From NCBI RefSeq assembly GCF_004769575.1, contig NZ_RQGA01000003.1, positions 1,116,001 to 1,180,000 of the forward strand: a stretch of 64,000 nt of DNA, in the 5' to 3' direction. The notes under the pieces were generated by a model. It had not been told where the DNA came from. It did not search any database and saw nothing but the letters and a program-made list of their open reading frames with translations. Positions 46,149 to 56,191 of this stretch are shown one piece after another. Origin of the DNA: Leptospira perdikensis (GTDB taxonomy: Bacteria > Spirochaetota > Leptospiria > Leptospirales > Leptospiraceae). Each line of letters opens with the position of its first letter. Within the stretch, counting starts at the first letter, position 1. The translations under genes were made by a program, and so were the position numbers.

Positions 46149-47045
46149 TTGTACCAACTGAAAACAAAACAGTCTAGTTTTGAGACCCACCCGACCGGTG
46201 GCGGCCAATGGCTCGGTTTGCATCTCCTTTCTTCGGTGGATGGGAAGTCTGTCTCCGTCGTTTCTGGCCATAAACCTCCGGATCCTTTTTTTGCATCTGG
46301 ATCTTTTTTGATGTTTCCTTGGGTGAATCGTTTGGAACCCAATCCTTGGGCCAGAGAGCCATTTTATCCCAGCACACATTGGCTTACTGATGGAAATGGA
46401 ATCCCTTTACATGGCCTTTATCACAATCTTCCCAGGCATTTGGTAAAGGAAGAATTGAGTGATCATGAATCATACGCGGAATTCGAAATGGAAATTCCTT
46501 CTGTTTGGAAAGGCACATTCCTTTCTAAAATTCATGTAAAAGAATGTTACCAACTTTTCCCATCGGAGTTAAAGATTATTTACCGATTGGTCAACGATTC
46601 GGATACAGAATTTCCTTTTGCACTAGGAATTCATCCATACTTTCGATGGAATGAAGATGAATCTATTGATGACTTATTTTTGTTTGGTTCTGGATTTCAT
46701 AAAGTAAAGTTGGGTGATTATTTATTACCAGAAAGAATTCAGAAAGAAGATCTAGTGCTCAATTCAGAAGAATCTCTTGTTGGGAAAAATTTAGATGATC
46801 TTTATGCAGCTGCTGATGGACAAAATTCTTACATCGGACTTTTCTCTATGAATAAAAAAGAAAAACTCATCATCAGAGGTGGCGAATTTTACCAAGTATA
46901 TACTCCACAAGATCGAAGATCTATAGCGATTGAACCTATGACAGGTACGGGAAATTTTTTACATTTCCCTGGTGGTAATCCTAAAACCATAACACCAAAG
47001 ACAGAAAAACGCATAGAATTTTCCATTCGACTGGATCATTTTTAA
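46149..47045 (+). CDS. Aldose 1-epimerase family protein
   Basis: 298 aa with a TTG start placed after GGGAGA. The fold is galactose-mutarotase-like: 'GIPLHGLYHNLPRH' has the first His, 'LGIHPYFRW' the second, and 'AIEPMTGTGNF' the general-base Glu. It interconverts alpha and beta hexoses, possibly glucose-6-phosphate or galactose type; the substrate is not shown by the sequence. No signal peptide is present, so it is cytoplasmic. Alternative ATGs further in would cut the core beta strands. Confidence 0.85.
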   Translation: MYQLKTKQSSFETHPTGGGQWLGLHLLSSVDGKSVSVVSGHKPPDPFFASGSFLMFPWVNRLEPNPWAREPFYPSTHWLTDGNGIPLHGLYHNLPRHLVKEELSDHESYAEFEMEIPSVWKGTFLSKIHVKECYQLFPSELKIIYRLVNDSDTEFPFALGIHPYFRWNEDESIDDLFLFGSGFHKVKLGDYLLPERIQKEDLVLNSEESLVGKNLDDLYAAADGQNSYIGLFSMNKKEKLIIRGGEFYQVYTPQDRRSIAIEPMTGTGNFLHFPGGNPKTITPKTEKRIEFSIRLDHF

Positions 47046-47101
47046 AAATTTGCAACTCTTTATCGAACAATCTGTCTAATGTAAGAGAGGTTAGTCCAAC
47101 A

Positions 47102-47311
47102 ATGTCAGATGCACTAGTGAATACATGCAAACAAATCAGTAAAAATCTATTGGAGATCAAGTATTTCGCTGAAAAGAAAAACACTAGCCGAACCTCTGTT
47201 TACCGAGCACTACAAGATAAAAAAATCAATGAAGTTGTCATTGGTAAAAATTCTCGTTTTATCATTTTAGATGATTCTGCGAAGAAGTGGAAACCTGGTA
47301 GACAGTCCTAA
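47102..47311 (+). CDS. Small putative DNA-binding protein
   Basis: 69 aa. A strong AGAGAGG ribosome-binding site precedes the ATG. A helix-turn-helix-like segment is 'FAEKKNTSRTSVYRALQDKK', followed by 'INEVVIGKNSRFIILDD', reminiscent of the MerR/excisionase or winged-helix style, and a basic C-terminus 'KKWKPGRQS'. It is likely a small regulator, but no close family is recognised. It overlaps the end of the convergent gene by 50 bp. Confidence 0.6.
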   Translation: MSDALVNTCKQISKNLLEIKYFAEKKNTSRTSVYRALQDKKINEVVIGKNSRFIILDDSAKKWKPGRQS

Positions 47312-48110
47312 ATTCTAATTCATTTGCTAAAAGATTTGGTTCTATCCATTTTGTTTTGATTGTGGGGCTGTTTAGGTTCCATATTTGTTCTGGAATTTGG
47401 TTTCGCACTTTATCTGTTAAAATGGATTCAAATCCAAAATAACGTAACAGGTATTCGTCGCTCTTAGTTTCTAATAAATATCCAAGAAAACGGTGATATA
47501 CCTTCCCTAAACTTTTGTCGTTATGTTTATCTCGTGTTTTGATATACATTTCTGCAAACTTAGGATAAGGGGCTTTGAATTCTTTTTTTGTCCACCGGTA
47601 GTGAATGGTTTTTAGATATCCTCGGCGTAGATAGATTTTTTTCTCACCGTCATAACTGAGGGGAAGGGCTGTCGGAAATTCCTCCGATTCTAAATTTAGA
47701 TCCATTCGCACCTTGATGAATTCCAAATCCAACCAAACAAGTGAAATGGGTTTTTTCCAAAAATGATTCCAAATTTCTAATAGAAGATTTTGTTTTCTTT
47801 TTTTGTTTTTAGAATCAATCTGATTTCGTAAAACATCGGTTAGTTTTTCTTTTTCTTTTTGAAAATACCAATTGGGTAGGACAAAGGCCATAAATCCTTG
47901 CCAATACCTGAGTGTTAACTTCAAATTTAACCCCAATTTGGATTTACCTAAGGGTAAAGGTTCTGCTTTCCATTCCATGACAACGGCTGGTCGGAAAAAT
48001 GAAAACCCAACATCCTCCCAATCCAAACAAATTTGTTTCAAACTTGTCTCAGAAATAGGGAGATGTTCTAATGAAATAGAGACAAAAAGTGTTTTTGGGA
48101 ATTTCCGCAT
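47262..48110 (-). CDS. Uncharacterised cytoplasmic protein
   Basis: 282 aa. No motif is recognised. The sequence is rich in Lys, Glu, Trp and Tyr, with no signal peptide or membrane helix. Its C-terminus overlaps the small DNA-binding candidate by 50 bp in antisense, and it is divergent from the LOG gene, 34 bp apart. The distribution of aromatic residues ('LVWLDLEFIKVRMDL', 'YLLRYFGFESILTD') suggests a folded globular protein, but I cannot suggest a reaction. Confidence 0.6.
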   Translation of the reverse strand: MRKFPKTLFVSISLEHLPISETSLKQICLDWEDVGFSFFRPAVVMEWKAEPLPLGKSKLGLNLKLTLRYWQGFMAFVLPNWYFQKEKEKLTDVLRNQIDSKNKKRKQNLLLEIWNHFWKKPISLVWLDLEFIKVRMDLNLESEEFPTALPLSYDGEKKIYLRRGYLKTIHYRWTKKEFKAPYPKFAEMYIKTRDKHNDKSLGKVYHRFLGYLLETKSDEYLLRYFGFESILTDKVRNQIPEQIWNLNSPTIKTKWIEPNLLANELEFRTVYQVSTSSQNHLK

Positions 48111-48144
48111 TTTTTATTCCAATCGGTCGATCTAAGATAACAAG

Positions 48145-48909
48145 ATGACTGATTTAGCGTTTGAGAACCAAAATTTTTTATGGGGAAATGAAGCCGGCCC
48201 CATCCGTATCCTTTCGGAATACCTCCATCCTAAAACGGAATTCCAATCGCAAGGAATCACTGATACAATCGTTGTCTTTGGATCCGCAAGGATTCCAGCG
48301 CCAGAAGAACTGAAATCAAATCCGCCCACAGCTCTTGAGAATCTAAGCAATTATTATGCAGAAGCTACTGCCTTTGCGAAATTAATTTCCGAATGGGCAG
48401 AAACTTTAAAATCAGAAAGACCGGGGCGCAATCTGAATATTTGTACAGGCGGTGGTCCGGGGATAATGGAAGCAGGGAACCGAGGAGCAAAAGAAGCGGG
48501 TGCCAAGTCAGTTGCCCTCAACATTGTCCTCCCGCACGAACAACATGTGAATCCCTATGTGGATCCGGAGCTAACCTTCGAGTTTCATTATTTTTTTATG
48601 AGAAAACTTTGGTTTATGAAGGCTTGTCGAGGGATGGTTGCCTTTCCCGGTGGGTTCGGAACTTTTGATGAATTATTTGAAACCCTGACTCTTGTCCAAA
48701 CGGGAAAAAAATCTAAGATTCCTATCCTTCTTTATGGAAAGGAATTTTGGACCCAAGTGATCAATTTTAAAAAACTCGCAGAGATGCGGTTGATCTCGGA
48801 AGAAGATCTGGATTTATTTGGGTTTGCAGACAGTCCAGAAGAGGCCCTCCGATTCTTTCAGGAAAAGATTCGTTTCGAATTGACCCATTCTACGGGTACA
48901 AAAACATAG
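48145..48909 (+). CDS. LOG-family nucleoside monophosphate phosphoribohydrolase-like protein
   Basis: 254 aa with the LOG family signature 'FPGGFGTFDELFETLTLVQTGK' (PGGxGTxxE) and a Rossmann-like 'VVFGSARIP' start and 'TGGGPGIMEAGNRGA'. Plant LOG enzymes release free cytokinin; bacterial ones cleave AMP or cytokinin ribotides. The family is often mislabelled lysine decarboxylase. It is cytoplasmic and precedes rpmB by 18 bp. Confidence 0.9.
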   Translation: MTDLAFENQNFLWGNEAGPIRILSEYLHPKTEFQSQGITDTIVVFGSARIPAPEELKSNPPTALENLSNYYAEATAFAKLISEWAETLKSERPGRNLNICTGGGPGIMEAGNRGAKEAGAKSVALNIVLPHEQHVNPYVDPELTFEFHYFFMRKLWFMKACRGMVAFPGGFGTFDELFETLTLVQTGKKSKIPILLYGKEFWTQVINFKKLAEMRLISEEDLDLFGFADSPEEALRFFQEKIRFELTHSTGTKT

Positions 48910-48927
48910 CGAAACAAGGTAATAATT

Positions 48928-49212
48928 ATGGCTAGAACATGTGTAGTAACCGGAAAAGGAACGACGGCAGGGAACAACGTATCCCATTCTCATAAAAAGA
49001 ACCGCCGTATCTGGAAGGTGAATGTGATCACAAAGAAAATCTTTTTAGAAGACGAGAACCGTTGGGTTCGCGTTAAGATTTCTACACGTGCTTTGCGAAC
49101 TCTTCGTAAAAAAGGTTTGAAAGTGGCAATCAAAGACCACGGCGGCGATATCACTGCGATCACTCCTAAAAAATACGTAGGGATCACTCCAAAAGCACAA
49201 CCAGCAGCTTAA
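48928..49212 (+). CDS. rpmB: 50S ribosomal protein L28
   Basis: 94 aa basic protein. '[21 protein letters not shown]' (in parts) and 'RRIWKVNV' are the L28 hallmark. It binds near the exit-tunnel side of the large subunit. It follows the LOG gene closely and ends with a short hairpin overlapping its stop codon. Confidence 0.97.
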   Translation: MARTCVVTGKGTTAGNNVSHSHKKNRRIWKVNVITKKIFLEDENRWVRVKISTRALRTLRKKGLKVAIKDHGGDITAITPKKYVGITPKAQPAA

Positions 49213-49229
49213 GTTTTTTAAGCATTTTT
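49207..49229 (+). terminator. Weak intrinsic terminator after rpmB
   Basis: GCTTAA and TTAAGC form a 6-bp stem with a T-rich loop, followed by five T residues. The stem includes the rpmB stop codon. It is AT-rich and short, so termination may be partial and leave nth readable. Confidence 0.5.
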
Positions 49230-49235
49230 GGTGGA

Positions 49236-49877
49236 TTGAAACAATCCAGAAAAACACCCGAAATCACCGAAGTCTACCGTCTCTTAGAGGCGGAGTTCGG
49301 TGTAGTAGAAACTCCCCTCACGTTTACTAAACCTTATGAATTGGCCATAGCGGTCATTCTCAGTGCACAGTGTACGGACGAACGCGTCAATACAGTCACA
49401 CCTGAACTCTTTCGTACCTTTCCCACTCTCGAATCTTTTGCTAAGGCATCACTACCACTACTAGAGAAAAAAATTTTTTCCACTGGGTTTTATAAAAACA
49501 AGGCCAAAAGTATCCAAGGTTTTGCACGGATGGTTCTTGATGAATTTGGTGGTGAAATTCCAAAAACAATGGAGGAGGCCATCAAACTTCCTGGGTTTGG
49601 AAGGAAAACTGCTAATGTGGTTCTTGCAGAAATTTATGGAGTGGTAGAGGGATTTGTTGTGGATACCCATGTGAAACGACTCACCAAAAGATTGGGTTTC
49701 ACAAAAAAAACGGATCCCGTTCAGATTGAACGGGAAATGATCAAAATCACCCCTAAGGAGATTTGCCGAAACCTATCTCTGTACCTAATATTTCTCGGTC
49801 GTAAGAATTGCCAAGCCCGCCGGACATTTTGTTCGACATGTCCTCTTTCTTCCCTATGTCCTTCATTTTCGGAGTAG
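49236..49877 (+). CDS. nth: Endonuclease III
   Basis: 213 aa with a TTG start. The helix-hairpin-helix is 'LPGFGRKTANVVL' with catalytic Lys124, and Asp143 is in 'VVDTHVKRL'. The four Cys of the [4Fe-4S] cluster are 192, 199, 202 and 208 with the standard C-x6-C-x2-C-x5-C spacing. It removes oxidised pyrimidines from DNA and nicks the abasic site. The last 125 bp overlap the end of the convergent exported-protein gene. Confidence 0.95.
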   Translation: MKQSRKTPEITEVYRLLEAEFGVVETPLTFTKPYELAIAVILSAQCTDERVNTVTPELFRTFPTLESFAKASLPLLEKKIFSTGFYKNKAKSIQGFARMVLDEFGGEIPKTMEEAIKLPGFGRKTANVVLAEIYGVVEGFVVDTHVKRLTKRLGFTKKTDPVQIEREMIKITPKEICRNLSLYLIFLGRKNCQARRTFCSTCPLSSLCPSFSE

Positions 49878-50586
49878 GTTTCTCTAGACCTTCTTCGGTT
49901 TCTGATTCTTTTCTTTGTTTCCAAGAACGATTGCGATCCGTTAAATTAATGGATTCTAACTTATAATCCAAACGAATTAAATTGCGTTTCCTAAAGAACA
50001 AATTTAAAGTTCCAAGTCTCCCGTAATCTTTTGGGCATTCAATTTGGTGTACATTCGATAAATAACGAAACCGAGCTTGTGGTTTTCCTTCTACCAGTAG
50101 GAAGAGGGGAAGTTCGGGATGGTTTTGCCAAGGAAGGAGGGGGATTTTGGTTTCATCATCAGCATTCACATAAACGATCCAACCGTCATAGTCTTCTATG
50201 TTTTTGACATCGATGAGTTCCTGAATGGAACCTAAACCTAGTTTAACGGGACCATGGTTCATCTCTCTTGGTTTCCCTAGAGTAAATCCATCAAACGGAA
50301 ATTCCAATGGTTTGTCTTTGGGTTGAAAAGGGTACAACATGTACCCTTTTCCTCGTTTTAAATCCAAATCCATTTTTTCTCGTTCCACGAATCCAAGGAG
50401 GGCACTAAGACCTCCACGGCCATCCTCATCCATTTTCGTGAAGAGTTCCTTACCGCAATGGAAAAAAATCCGGAGAGGCCTGTCTTCTAGGCTCGGGTGA
50501 GCACTTCCTGCTGTAGGATTGAGAAAAATCCCGAATGTAATACAGAGAACCAGGATTCTCCCAAGAAAAGAAAGACGGATATTCAT
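49753..50586 (-). CDS. Putative exported protein of unknown function
   Basis: 277 aa with a signal peptide 'LGRILVLCITFGIFLNPTAGSAH'. The mature N-terminal part has 'HCGKELFTKMDEDGRGGLSALLGFVER', which faintly resembles exported nucleotidase or metallophosphoesterase-like segments, but no catalytic set is complete. The final 50 residues are charged ('RKESETEEGLEKPTPKMKD'). The end overlaps nth by 125 bp, and that overlap covers the codons for the nth cluster Cys, an unusual extent. Function unknown. Confidence 0.6.
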   Translation of the reverse strand: MNIRLSFLGRILVLCITFGIFLNPTAGSAHPSLEDRPLRIFFHCGKELFTKMDEDGRGGLSALLGFVEREKMDLDLKRGKGYMLYPFQPKDKPLEFPFDGFTLGKPREMNHGPVKLGLGSIQELIDVKNIEDYDGWIVYVNADDETKIPLLPWQNHPELPLFLLVEGKPQARFRYLSNVHQIECPKDYGRLGTLNLFFRKRNLIRLDYKLESINLTDRNRSWKQRKESETEEGLEKPTPKMKDIGKKEDMSNKMSGGLGNSYDREILGTEIGFGKSP

Positions 50587-50679
50587 AAATTAAGACCTTG
50601 GTTCTAAGAACGGAAGAAATCGAATCAGAATGAACCAAAAAACCTTCAGTCTGTCTAATCTAAGGGCAGAAAGGATGCC

Positions 50680-51591
50680 ATGAACTTCTTTAAAAACCTA
50701 ATTCTCTACGCTAAAATGGTAAAATTTTCCCACACACTCTTTGCTCTCCCTTTTGCAGGGATTAGTTTCATCTTGGCCTATCTGGAATCCACCTTGGATA
50801 CAGGGGATTTACTTCGGATTGGGGCCCTTGTCCTTGTTTGTATGGTGAGTGCTCGCAGTGCTGCCATGGGATTCAATCGTTATGTGGATTCGGAAATTGA
50901 TGAAAAGAACCCGCGCACACAAAATAGGGAAATCCCCTCTGGAAAAATCTCCAAACTTTCGGCTCTACTATTCATAGGCCTTTCTTCTTTTATTTTTATT
51001 TTTGCGAGTTTCTTTGTAAACAAACTGGCTTTCTTACTTTCTTTTCCGGCTCTTTTTGTATTATTTCTTTATTCCCTGACCAAACGGTTTACTCTCTTTT
51101 GCCATTTAGTTTTGGGATTTGCGATTTCCCTTGCTCCCCTTGGTGCTTGGATTGCCATCACAGAAACGGTTAACCTGGTCCCCGTTCTATTTTCTTTAGG
51201 GTTACTTTTTCATATTTCCGCCTTTGATGTATTATATGCCATCCAGGATATGGACTTTGATGCCAAAGAGAATCTTCATAGTATTCCTTCCAGACTCGGA
51301 GAAACCAAGTCTCGTGGTATCGCTGTGGTTCTCCACATCCTTTCCTTTGTATTTTTTATTTTTGCAGGGATCAGTGCAGGACTTGGAGTTATGTATTTTC
51401 TCATTCTTTCTGTGATTGGAATTTTGGTTTTGTACGAACATAAAATTTCATACCAGTACAAATCCAAAGACTTACCGATTGTTTTTTACCAAATCAATTC
51501 TTGGATCAGTGTGGTTTTATTCCTCGCGATTTTATTTGATAAGTGGAATGAATTTTTATTAAAAGTTTCTTCTGGAATTAGTTTTCGATGA
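50680..51591 (+). CDS. ubiA: UbiA-family prenyltransferase
   Basis: 303 aa, about seven to nine membrane helices. The two Asp-rich motifs are '[19 protein letters not shown]' and '[18 protein letters not shown]', characteristic of UbiA-type transferases that attach a polyprenyl chain to an aromatic ring. It could act in menaquinone or ubiquinone biosynthesis; the futalosine-pathway enzyme MqnP is a member of the same family. It is preceded by AAAGGA and overlaps the flavin prenyltransferase gene by ATGA. Confidence 0.88.
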   Translation: MNFFKNLILYAKMVKFSHTLFALPFAGISFILAYLESTLDTGDLLRIGALVLVCMVSARSAAMGFNRYVDSEIDEKNPRTQNREIPSGKISKLSALLFIGLSSFIFIFASFFVNKLAFLLSFPALFVLFLYSLTKRFTLFCHLVLGFAISLAPLGAWIAITETVNLVPVLFSLGLLFHISAFDVLYAIQDMDFDAKENLHSIPSRLGETKSRGIAVVLHILSFVFFIFAGISAGLGVMYFLILSVIGILVLYEHKISYQYKSKDLPIVFYQINSWISVVLFLAILFDKWNEFLLKVSSGISFR

Positions 51592-52184
51592 AACTTGTTG
51601 TTGGTCTTGCAGGGGCGAGTGGTAGTATCTATGCCGCTCGTTTCCTTCGTGCTTTGTCTGAAGTCGAAGGTGAGAGTTACATCACAGCAAGTCCCGCAGC
51701 ATTACGTATTTTTTCCGAGGAATATGAAACCAAAGTGGAAACTACCGAGGACGTACTGTCTTTTGTAGAAACCAAGTGGAAAACAAAACCTAAACATAAA
51801 TTCCATGTTCGTAATTTTTTTGATATTGGATCTGATATTGCCAGCGGGTCAAACCGGTGGGATGCGATGGTTGTAGTTCCTTGTAGTATGAAGACTGTGG
51901 CTTCGATGTCTCAAGGACTCACAGAAAATTTAATTGAAAGGGCTGCTGATGTTTCGTTGAAAGAACGAAGAAGGTTGATTGTTGTTCCGAGAGAAACTCC
52001 TTACAATCGTATCCATCTTAAAAATCTTTTGGCATTGGACGAAGCTGGCGCTATCATCCTTCCTGCATCCCCTGGATTCTACCAAATGCCAAAAACTTTG
52101 GATGATTTAGGAGATTTTATTGCTGGAAGGATATTCAATCTTCTAGGAATCGATAAAACTCTCTATCCTAAGTGGTTGGGGTAA
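51588..52184 (+). CDS. ubiX: UbiX-family flavin prenyltransferase
   Basis: 198 aa. '[19 protein letters not shown]' is the FMN-binding start of UbiX/Pad1, and '[42 protein letters not shown]' (read in parts) is the core. It makes prenylated FMN for a UbiD-type decarboxylase, needed for quinone biosynthesis. Its position behind ubiA suggests a joint role. It ends tail-to-tail with the thioesterase gene. Confidence 0.93.
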   Translation: MKLVVGLAGASGSIYAARFLRALSEVEGESYITASPAALRIFSEEYETKVETTEDVLSFVETKWKTKPKHKFHVRNFFDIGSDIASGSNRWDAMVVVPCSMKTVASMSQGLTENLIERAADVSLKERRRLIVVPRETPYNRIHLKNLLALDEAGAIILPASPGFYQMPKTLDDLGDFIAGRIFNLLGIDKTLYPKWLG

Positions 52185-52581
52185 AATTTCGGAAATAAGC
52201 CGTTGGTTTTCCGTTCTCACCTAAACATACGTAGGTGATGTCACTTTCAATCACAGCCGACATTTTTCCCGTTTGCGGATTGTTGGTAATGGCCAAAGTT
52301 CGTGACGTAACCGAAGATTTTCCGTATTTAACGATTTTTCCGTAAATTTGGATGATGTCTCCGGCCCGAGCAGGGGAACGAAATACCACATTGTCCATAC
52401 TCATCGTGACAATATTGGTATAACGAATTTTATTCATCACATACATTGCCATCCCCTCGTCGATCCAGGAGAGCATTTTTCCCCCAAAAAGATTGTTATG
52501 GTAGTTCAAATCGTCAGGTTGGACCAGGTGTTGGGTGACCAGTTCCATATCGCGGAGTTTGTTCTGAATCGTGTCGACCAT
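52168..52581 (-). CDS. Hotdog-fold acyl-CoA thioesterase (YciA-like)
   Basis: 137 aa from an ATG at 52581; the longer frame to 52665 would cross the pyrB start. '[27 protein letters not shown]' (read in parts) is the signature of bacterial acyl-CoA thioesterases, with the Asp of the active site in the GGxxLxxxD context, and '[24 protein letters not shown]' in the second half. It hydrolyses acyl-CoA in the cytoplasm. It is divergent from pyrB. Confidence 0.9.
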   Translation of the reverse strand: MVDTIQNKLRDMELVTQHLVQPDDLNYHNNLFGGKMLSWIDEGMAMYVMNKIRYTNIVTMSMDNVVFRSPARAGDIIQIYGKIVKYGKSSVTSRTLAITNNPQTGKMSAVIESDITYVCLGENGKPTAYFRNFTPTT

Positions 52582-52647
52582 AAATACCAAAAAATATGTT
52601 TTCGATTTATTCGATACCAAAAACCCTAGAGAAAAGATTTCCGACTT

Positions 52648-53580
52648 ATGCACTCTTATTCCCACAAAAACATTCTAGACACCCTCCAATTTTCCAAAGA
52701 GGACCTCAACTTCCTCATTGAAAAAACACAACGTATGAATCTACTTCAGGAATCGGGGAAGGCCTTCGGAATTCTGAATGGGAAACTCCTCGCCTCCCTT
52801 TTCTTTGAAGCAAGCACCCGGACACGACTCTCCTTTGAAGCGGCGATGGAGAGGCTCGGTGGGCGGTTAATCTCTACTGTGGGATTTCAGTTTTCTTCGA
52901 TCTCGAAAGGAGAAACTCTTTATGACACCATGAAGATGATCGAAGCATATGTGGACATCGCAGTCATCCGTCATCCTGTGGAAGGTTCTTCTCGGATTGC
53001 GGCAGGAGCAGTGAACATACCTGTGATCAATGCAGGTGATGGAGCCGGCCAACACCCCACCCAGGCACTTCTCGATTTATATACAATTGTTTCTGAAAAA
53101 GGAAAGATCGATGGTCTAAACATCGCTTTTATCGGAGATTTAAAATACGGGCGCACCATTCATTCTCTCATCAACTTACTTAGACATTACCCAGTTCACT
53201 TATATCTCATCAGTCCAGAAGAGTTGAGACTTCCAGAAAAATACAAAAAGAATTTAGAAGGTTATCCGATGACTTGGGAAGAAACCACAGACATCAAAGC
53301 TTTTTGGGACGCGGATGTTGCCTATGTGACAAGGATCCAAGAAGAAAGGTTCCCTGATCATAGAGAATACGAAAAATTAAAAGATATTTATAAAGTGAAT
53401 AAGGAACTGGTTCTCGCTTCCAAAAAAGACACAACCATTCTTCATCCACTCCCTCGTGTTAATGAACTCTCCACAGATGTAGATGATCTTCCTAATGCAG
53501 CTTACTTCCGTCAGGCGAAATACGGTGTGGTTGTCCGAATGGCTTTACTTTGTCTAAGTCTTGGAGTGGATTTTGACTAA
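52648..53580 (+). CDS. pyrB: Aspartate carbamoyltransferase catalytic subunit
   Basis: 310 aa, normal length. '[21 protein letters not shown]' is the carbamoyl-phosphate-binding STRTR motif, '[22 protein letters not shown]' (in parts) binds carbamoyl phosphate and aspartate, and '[14 protein letters not shown]' ends the aspartate domain. It makes carbamoyl aspartate in pyrimidine synthesis. No pyrI is seen next to it. The DUF2203 gene overlaps its stop codon. Confidence 0.97.
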   Translation: MHSYSHKNILDTLQFSKEDLNFLIEKTQRMNLLQESGKAFGILNGKLLASLFFEASTRTRLSFEAAMERLGGRLISTVGFQFSSISKGETLYDTMKMIEAYVDIAVIRHPVEGSSRIAAGAVNIPVINAGDGAGQHPTQALLDLYTIVSEKGKIDGLNIAFIGDLKYGRTIHSLINLLRHYPVHLYLISPEELRLPEKYKKNLEGYPMTWEETTDIKAFWDADVAYVTRIQEERFPDHREYEKLKDIYKVNKELVLASKKDTTILHPLPRVNELSTDVDDLPNAAYFRQAKYGVVVRMALLCLSLGVDFD

Positions 53581-53941
53581 AAAACTTTGGACACTAACGG
53601 AAGCAAGAGAAGTCCTTCCGCTTGTGCGAGACATCACGAGAGAATACTATTTAAGAGCAAGTGTTCTTGCTGATGATGTTCGGAATAAACTCCTACCAGA
53701 AAATGTTTTGGAAGCCAAAGAAGAAGAAATTGGTGAAATAGTAAAACATTGGACCAATGAAATTTTGGCAATGCAGATCGATGTCAAAGGTTTGTGGCTT
53801 GTTGATTTTGATAACGGAAGTGGGTTCTACTGTTGGACTTGGGGCGAAGAAGACGTATTATACGAACACGGTTATCATGAAGGATTTAGATCGAGAAAAC
53901 TCATAGAGGAAAATAAAGAAGAAGATGACTCAGATAAATGA
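53573..53941 (+). CDS. DUF2203-family protein
   Basis: About 122 aa from a TTG preceded by GGAG; an earlier TTG at 53561 gives 126 aa. '[20 protein letters not shown]' and '[29 protein letters not shown]' (in parts) match the DUF2203 family, in which the latter segment is conserved. It is a small soluble, acidic protein of unknown role. It bridges pyrB and dapL with overlaps on both sides, so it may be needed with either. Confidence 0.8.
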   Translation: MTKKLWTLTEAREVLPLVRDITREYYLRASVLADDVRNKLLPENVLEAKEEEIGEIVKHWTNEILAMQIDVKGLWLVDFDNGSGFYCWTWGEEDVLYEHGYHEGFRSRKLIEENKEEDDSDK

Positions 53942-55151
53942 AAACTATTTAAAATTGAAAGCAGGTTACCTATTTCCAGAAATTGGAAGAAGGGTAAAAG
54001 CTTATTCCGATGCGAACCAAAGTGCGAAAATCATCCGTCTTGGAATTGGTGATGTGACTCTTCCTTTGGCACCTACCATTGTGAATGCTATGGTTGATGC
54101 AGCTAAAGAAATGGGAAGTGCCGGCGGGTTCCATGGATATGGTCCTGAACAAGGATATTCCTTTCTCATCCAAAAAATCATCGCACATGATTATACGGCT
54201 CGTGGGGTTCAAATTGCAGAAGATGAAGTATTTGTTTCTGACGGATCCAAATGTGACTGTGGTAACATCCAAGAGATCTTTTCTTTAGATAGTAAAATTG
54301 CCGTGGTTGACCCGGTATATCCGGTTTACGTGGATACAAACGTAATGGCAGGTCGCACGGGAGAAGTAGGATCTGACGGCAGATACGCAAATATCATTTA
54401 TATGCCAGCGACAGAAGAAAATAATTTTGAGCCGGATTTCCCAAAAGAAAAACCAGATATCATTTATCTTTGTTATCCAAACAACCCAACCGGAATGGTG
54501 GCAACTAAGGCGCGTTTAACGGAGTGGGTGAACTTTGCCAAAAAAATTGGGAGTATCATTCTTTATGATTCGGCTTACGAATCTTTTATCCAAGATCCAG
54601 AAATTCCAAAATCGATTTATGAAATTCCCGGTGCCAAAGAAGTGGCTATGGAATTTAGATCCTTCTCCAAAACTGCTGGATTCACTGGAACACGCTGCGC
54701 TTATCTTGTAATTCCGAAAGATTTAAAAGGAAAAACAAAAGCGGGGGAAGAAATTAGTTTCAACTCACTTTGGAATCGCCGTCATACAACCAAGTTCAAT
54801 GGTGTGTCTTATGTAACACAAAAAGGTGCCGAGGCCATTTTTTCACCCCAAGGTCAGGTAGAGATCAAAGAACAAATCTCCTACTATATGCAAAACGCAA
54901 AACTCATTCGCGAAGGTTTGGCGAAAGCGGGCTACACTATTTTTGGCGGAACAAACGCTCCTTACATTTGGTTAAAAACACCGAAAGGTCTCAAATCTTG
55001 GGAATTTTTTGACGAACTTCTTGGAAAAGCACAAGTGGTCGGAACCCCTGGATCGGGATTTGGGCCGGCGGGCGAGGGATATTTTCGACTTTCTGCCTTT
55101 GGAAAGCGAGAAGATGTGATTTCTGCGATAGAACGAATCCAAAAAATGTAA
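53925..55151 (+). CDS. dapL: LL-diaminopimelate aminotransferase
   Basis: 408 aa, aminotransferase class I. '[14 protein letters not shown]' appears here as '[13 protein letters not shown]' near the start, '[10 protein letters not shown]' follows, and the PLP lysine is in '[19 protein letters not shown]'. 'YPNNPTG' is present. DapL makes LL-diaminopimelate directly from tetrahydrodipicolinate, for lysine and peptidoglycan, bypassing DapD-DapC-DapE. It is a typical feature of leptospires, plants and chlamydiae. It overlaps the DUF2203 gene by 17 bp. Confidence 0.95.
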   Translation: MTQINENYLKLKAGYLFPEIGRRVKAYSDANQSAKIIRLGIGDVTLPLAPTIVNAMVDAAKEMGSAGGFHGYGPEQGYSFLIQKIIAHDYTARGVQIAEDEVFVSDGSKCDCGNIQEIFSLDSKIAVVDPVYPVYVDTNVMAGRTGEVGSDGRYANIIYMPATEENNFEPDFPKEKPDIIYLCYPNNPTGMVATKARLTEWVNFAKKIGSIILYDSAYESFIQDPEIPKSIYEIPGAKEVAMEFRSFSKTAGFTGTRCAYLVIPKDLKGKTKAGEEISFNSLWNRRHTTKFNGVSYVTQKGAEAIFSPQGQVEIKEQISYYMQNAKLIREGLAKAGYTIFGGTNAPYIWLKTPKGLKSWEFFDELLGKAQVVGTPGSGFGPAGEGYFRLSAFGKREDVISAIERIQKM

Positions 55152-55203
55152 AATTTAGTCCTGGTTTTTCCCGTAGCTCCGATATATAAAACAAGGTAGA
55201 GCT

Positions 55204-56190
55204 ATGGGAAAATGGAAATTCATCCTCTTTTTTGCAATGGTTGTGGGTCATATCTCACATATCAGTGCAGTATCTCCAGAACAGACGAATCTGGGGATTT
55301 TGATCTTTGAAAACAAAGAAAACTTAAATTTTATCAATGTTGCTCTTAGCAATTTGGCACCTTCCCAAGAAGAGGCACAGGCACAACCTGGAGCAGAAAC
55401 AGCAGCACAAGATCCTTCTAAAAAGAATTTAGACTTTGATTATTTCAAACTTCTAAAAGCCGCCAACCAATCTGACTTTAGTGGAAATATGTGGTACTTA
55501 CAAAGTAACTATGTATATGGGTTCCGCCAACTCCGCCAAGCCCAAGGGGAATTGAAAGGTATCTTTGAAATCGTTCTTCAAAAATACATCGAAGATGCGA
55601 GAGCCCTTCTTGAAGCTGCAGCTCCAACCATCATTCGTTCCAATGACAATAACGCCAAAGCGTTGTTACGTTTAGGTTTCCGTGACCTTCGTTCTTCGGA
55701 AGATCTTTACACAACAGGTCTCAATTCTAGTCCACACCAATATCGATATAAATTGACTCTTTATAAAGAGGGGATTCTCACTCTACGCCGCGCAAAACGT
55801 TTTGCTATCCTCGCGATGATTTACAGCAAAACACCGGATGAGGACAAACCTGAATATCAATATCGTTCGAATGAAGATTTAAAAGATGCTCGTAATGAAG
55901 AAAAACAACGTAACTACGAGAAGGTAAGAGATACCATCATCAACTTCGTAGAAAACAAAAGAATGGAAAGAACCGTTGTTCCTCCGGGTAATCCTGATGC
56001 AAAACCTTTGGATCTTTTAGAACAACATGATGACAATTATGGATTCATTACTTCTAAAAAATTAGATTTGTTATTAGAAGCCAATGCTCAAATTAAAGAG
56101 ACGGAAGGTGCAAGACGTGAGTCCGTTCCTCCAACTCCCAAGTTTGATGAAAACGGAAAAGCAATCTATCCAGAAGAAAAGAAAAAATAA
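55204..56190 (+). CDS. Exported, helical protein of unknown function
   Basis: 328 aa with a signal peptide ('KFILFFAMVVGHISHISAVS'). The mature part is helical, with a central repeated feel ('YGFRQLRQAQGELKGIFEIVLQKYIEDARALLEAAAP', read in parts) and a charged end with 'RRESVPPTPKFDENGKAIYPEEKKK' (in parts). No family is recognised. It is followed 1 bp later by a second exported helical gene, and the two may form a periplasmic complex; this is inferred from position and style. Confidence 0.7.
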   Translation: MGKWKFILFFAMVVGHISHISAVSPEQTNLGILIFENKENLNFINVALSNLAPSQEEAQAQPGAETAAQDPSKKNLDFDYFKLLKAANQSDFSGNMWYLQSNYVYGFRQLRQAQGELKGIFEIVLQKYIEDARALLEAAAPTIIRSNDNNAKALLRLGFRDLRSSEDLYTTGLNSSPHQYRYKLTLYKEGILTLRRAKRFAILAMIYSKTPDEDKPEYQYRSNEDLKDARNEEKQRNYEKVRDTIINFVENKRMERTVVPPGNPDAKPLDLLEQHDDNYGFITSKKLDLLLEANAQIKETEGARRESVPPTPKFDENGKAIYPEEKKK

Positions 56191-56191
56191 T

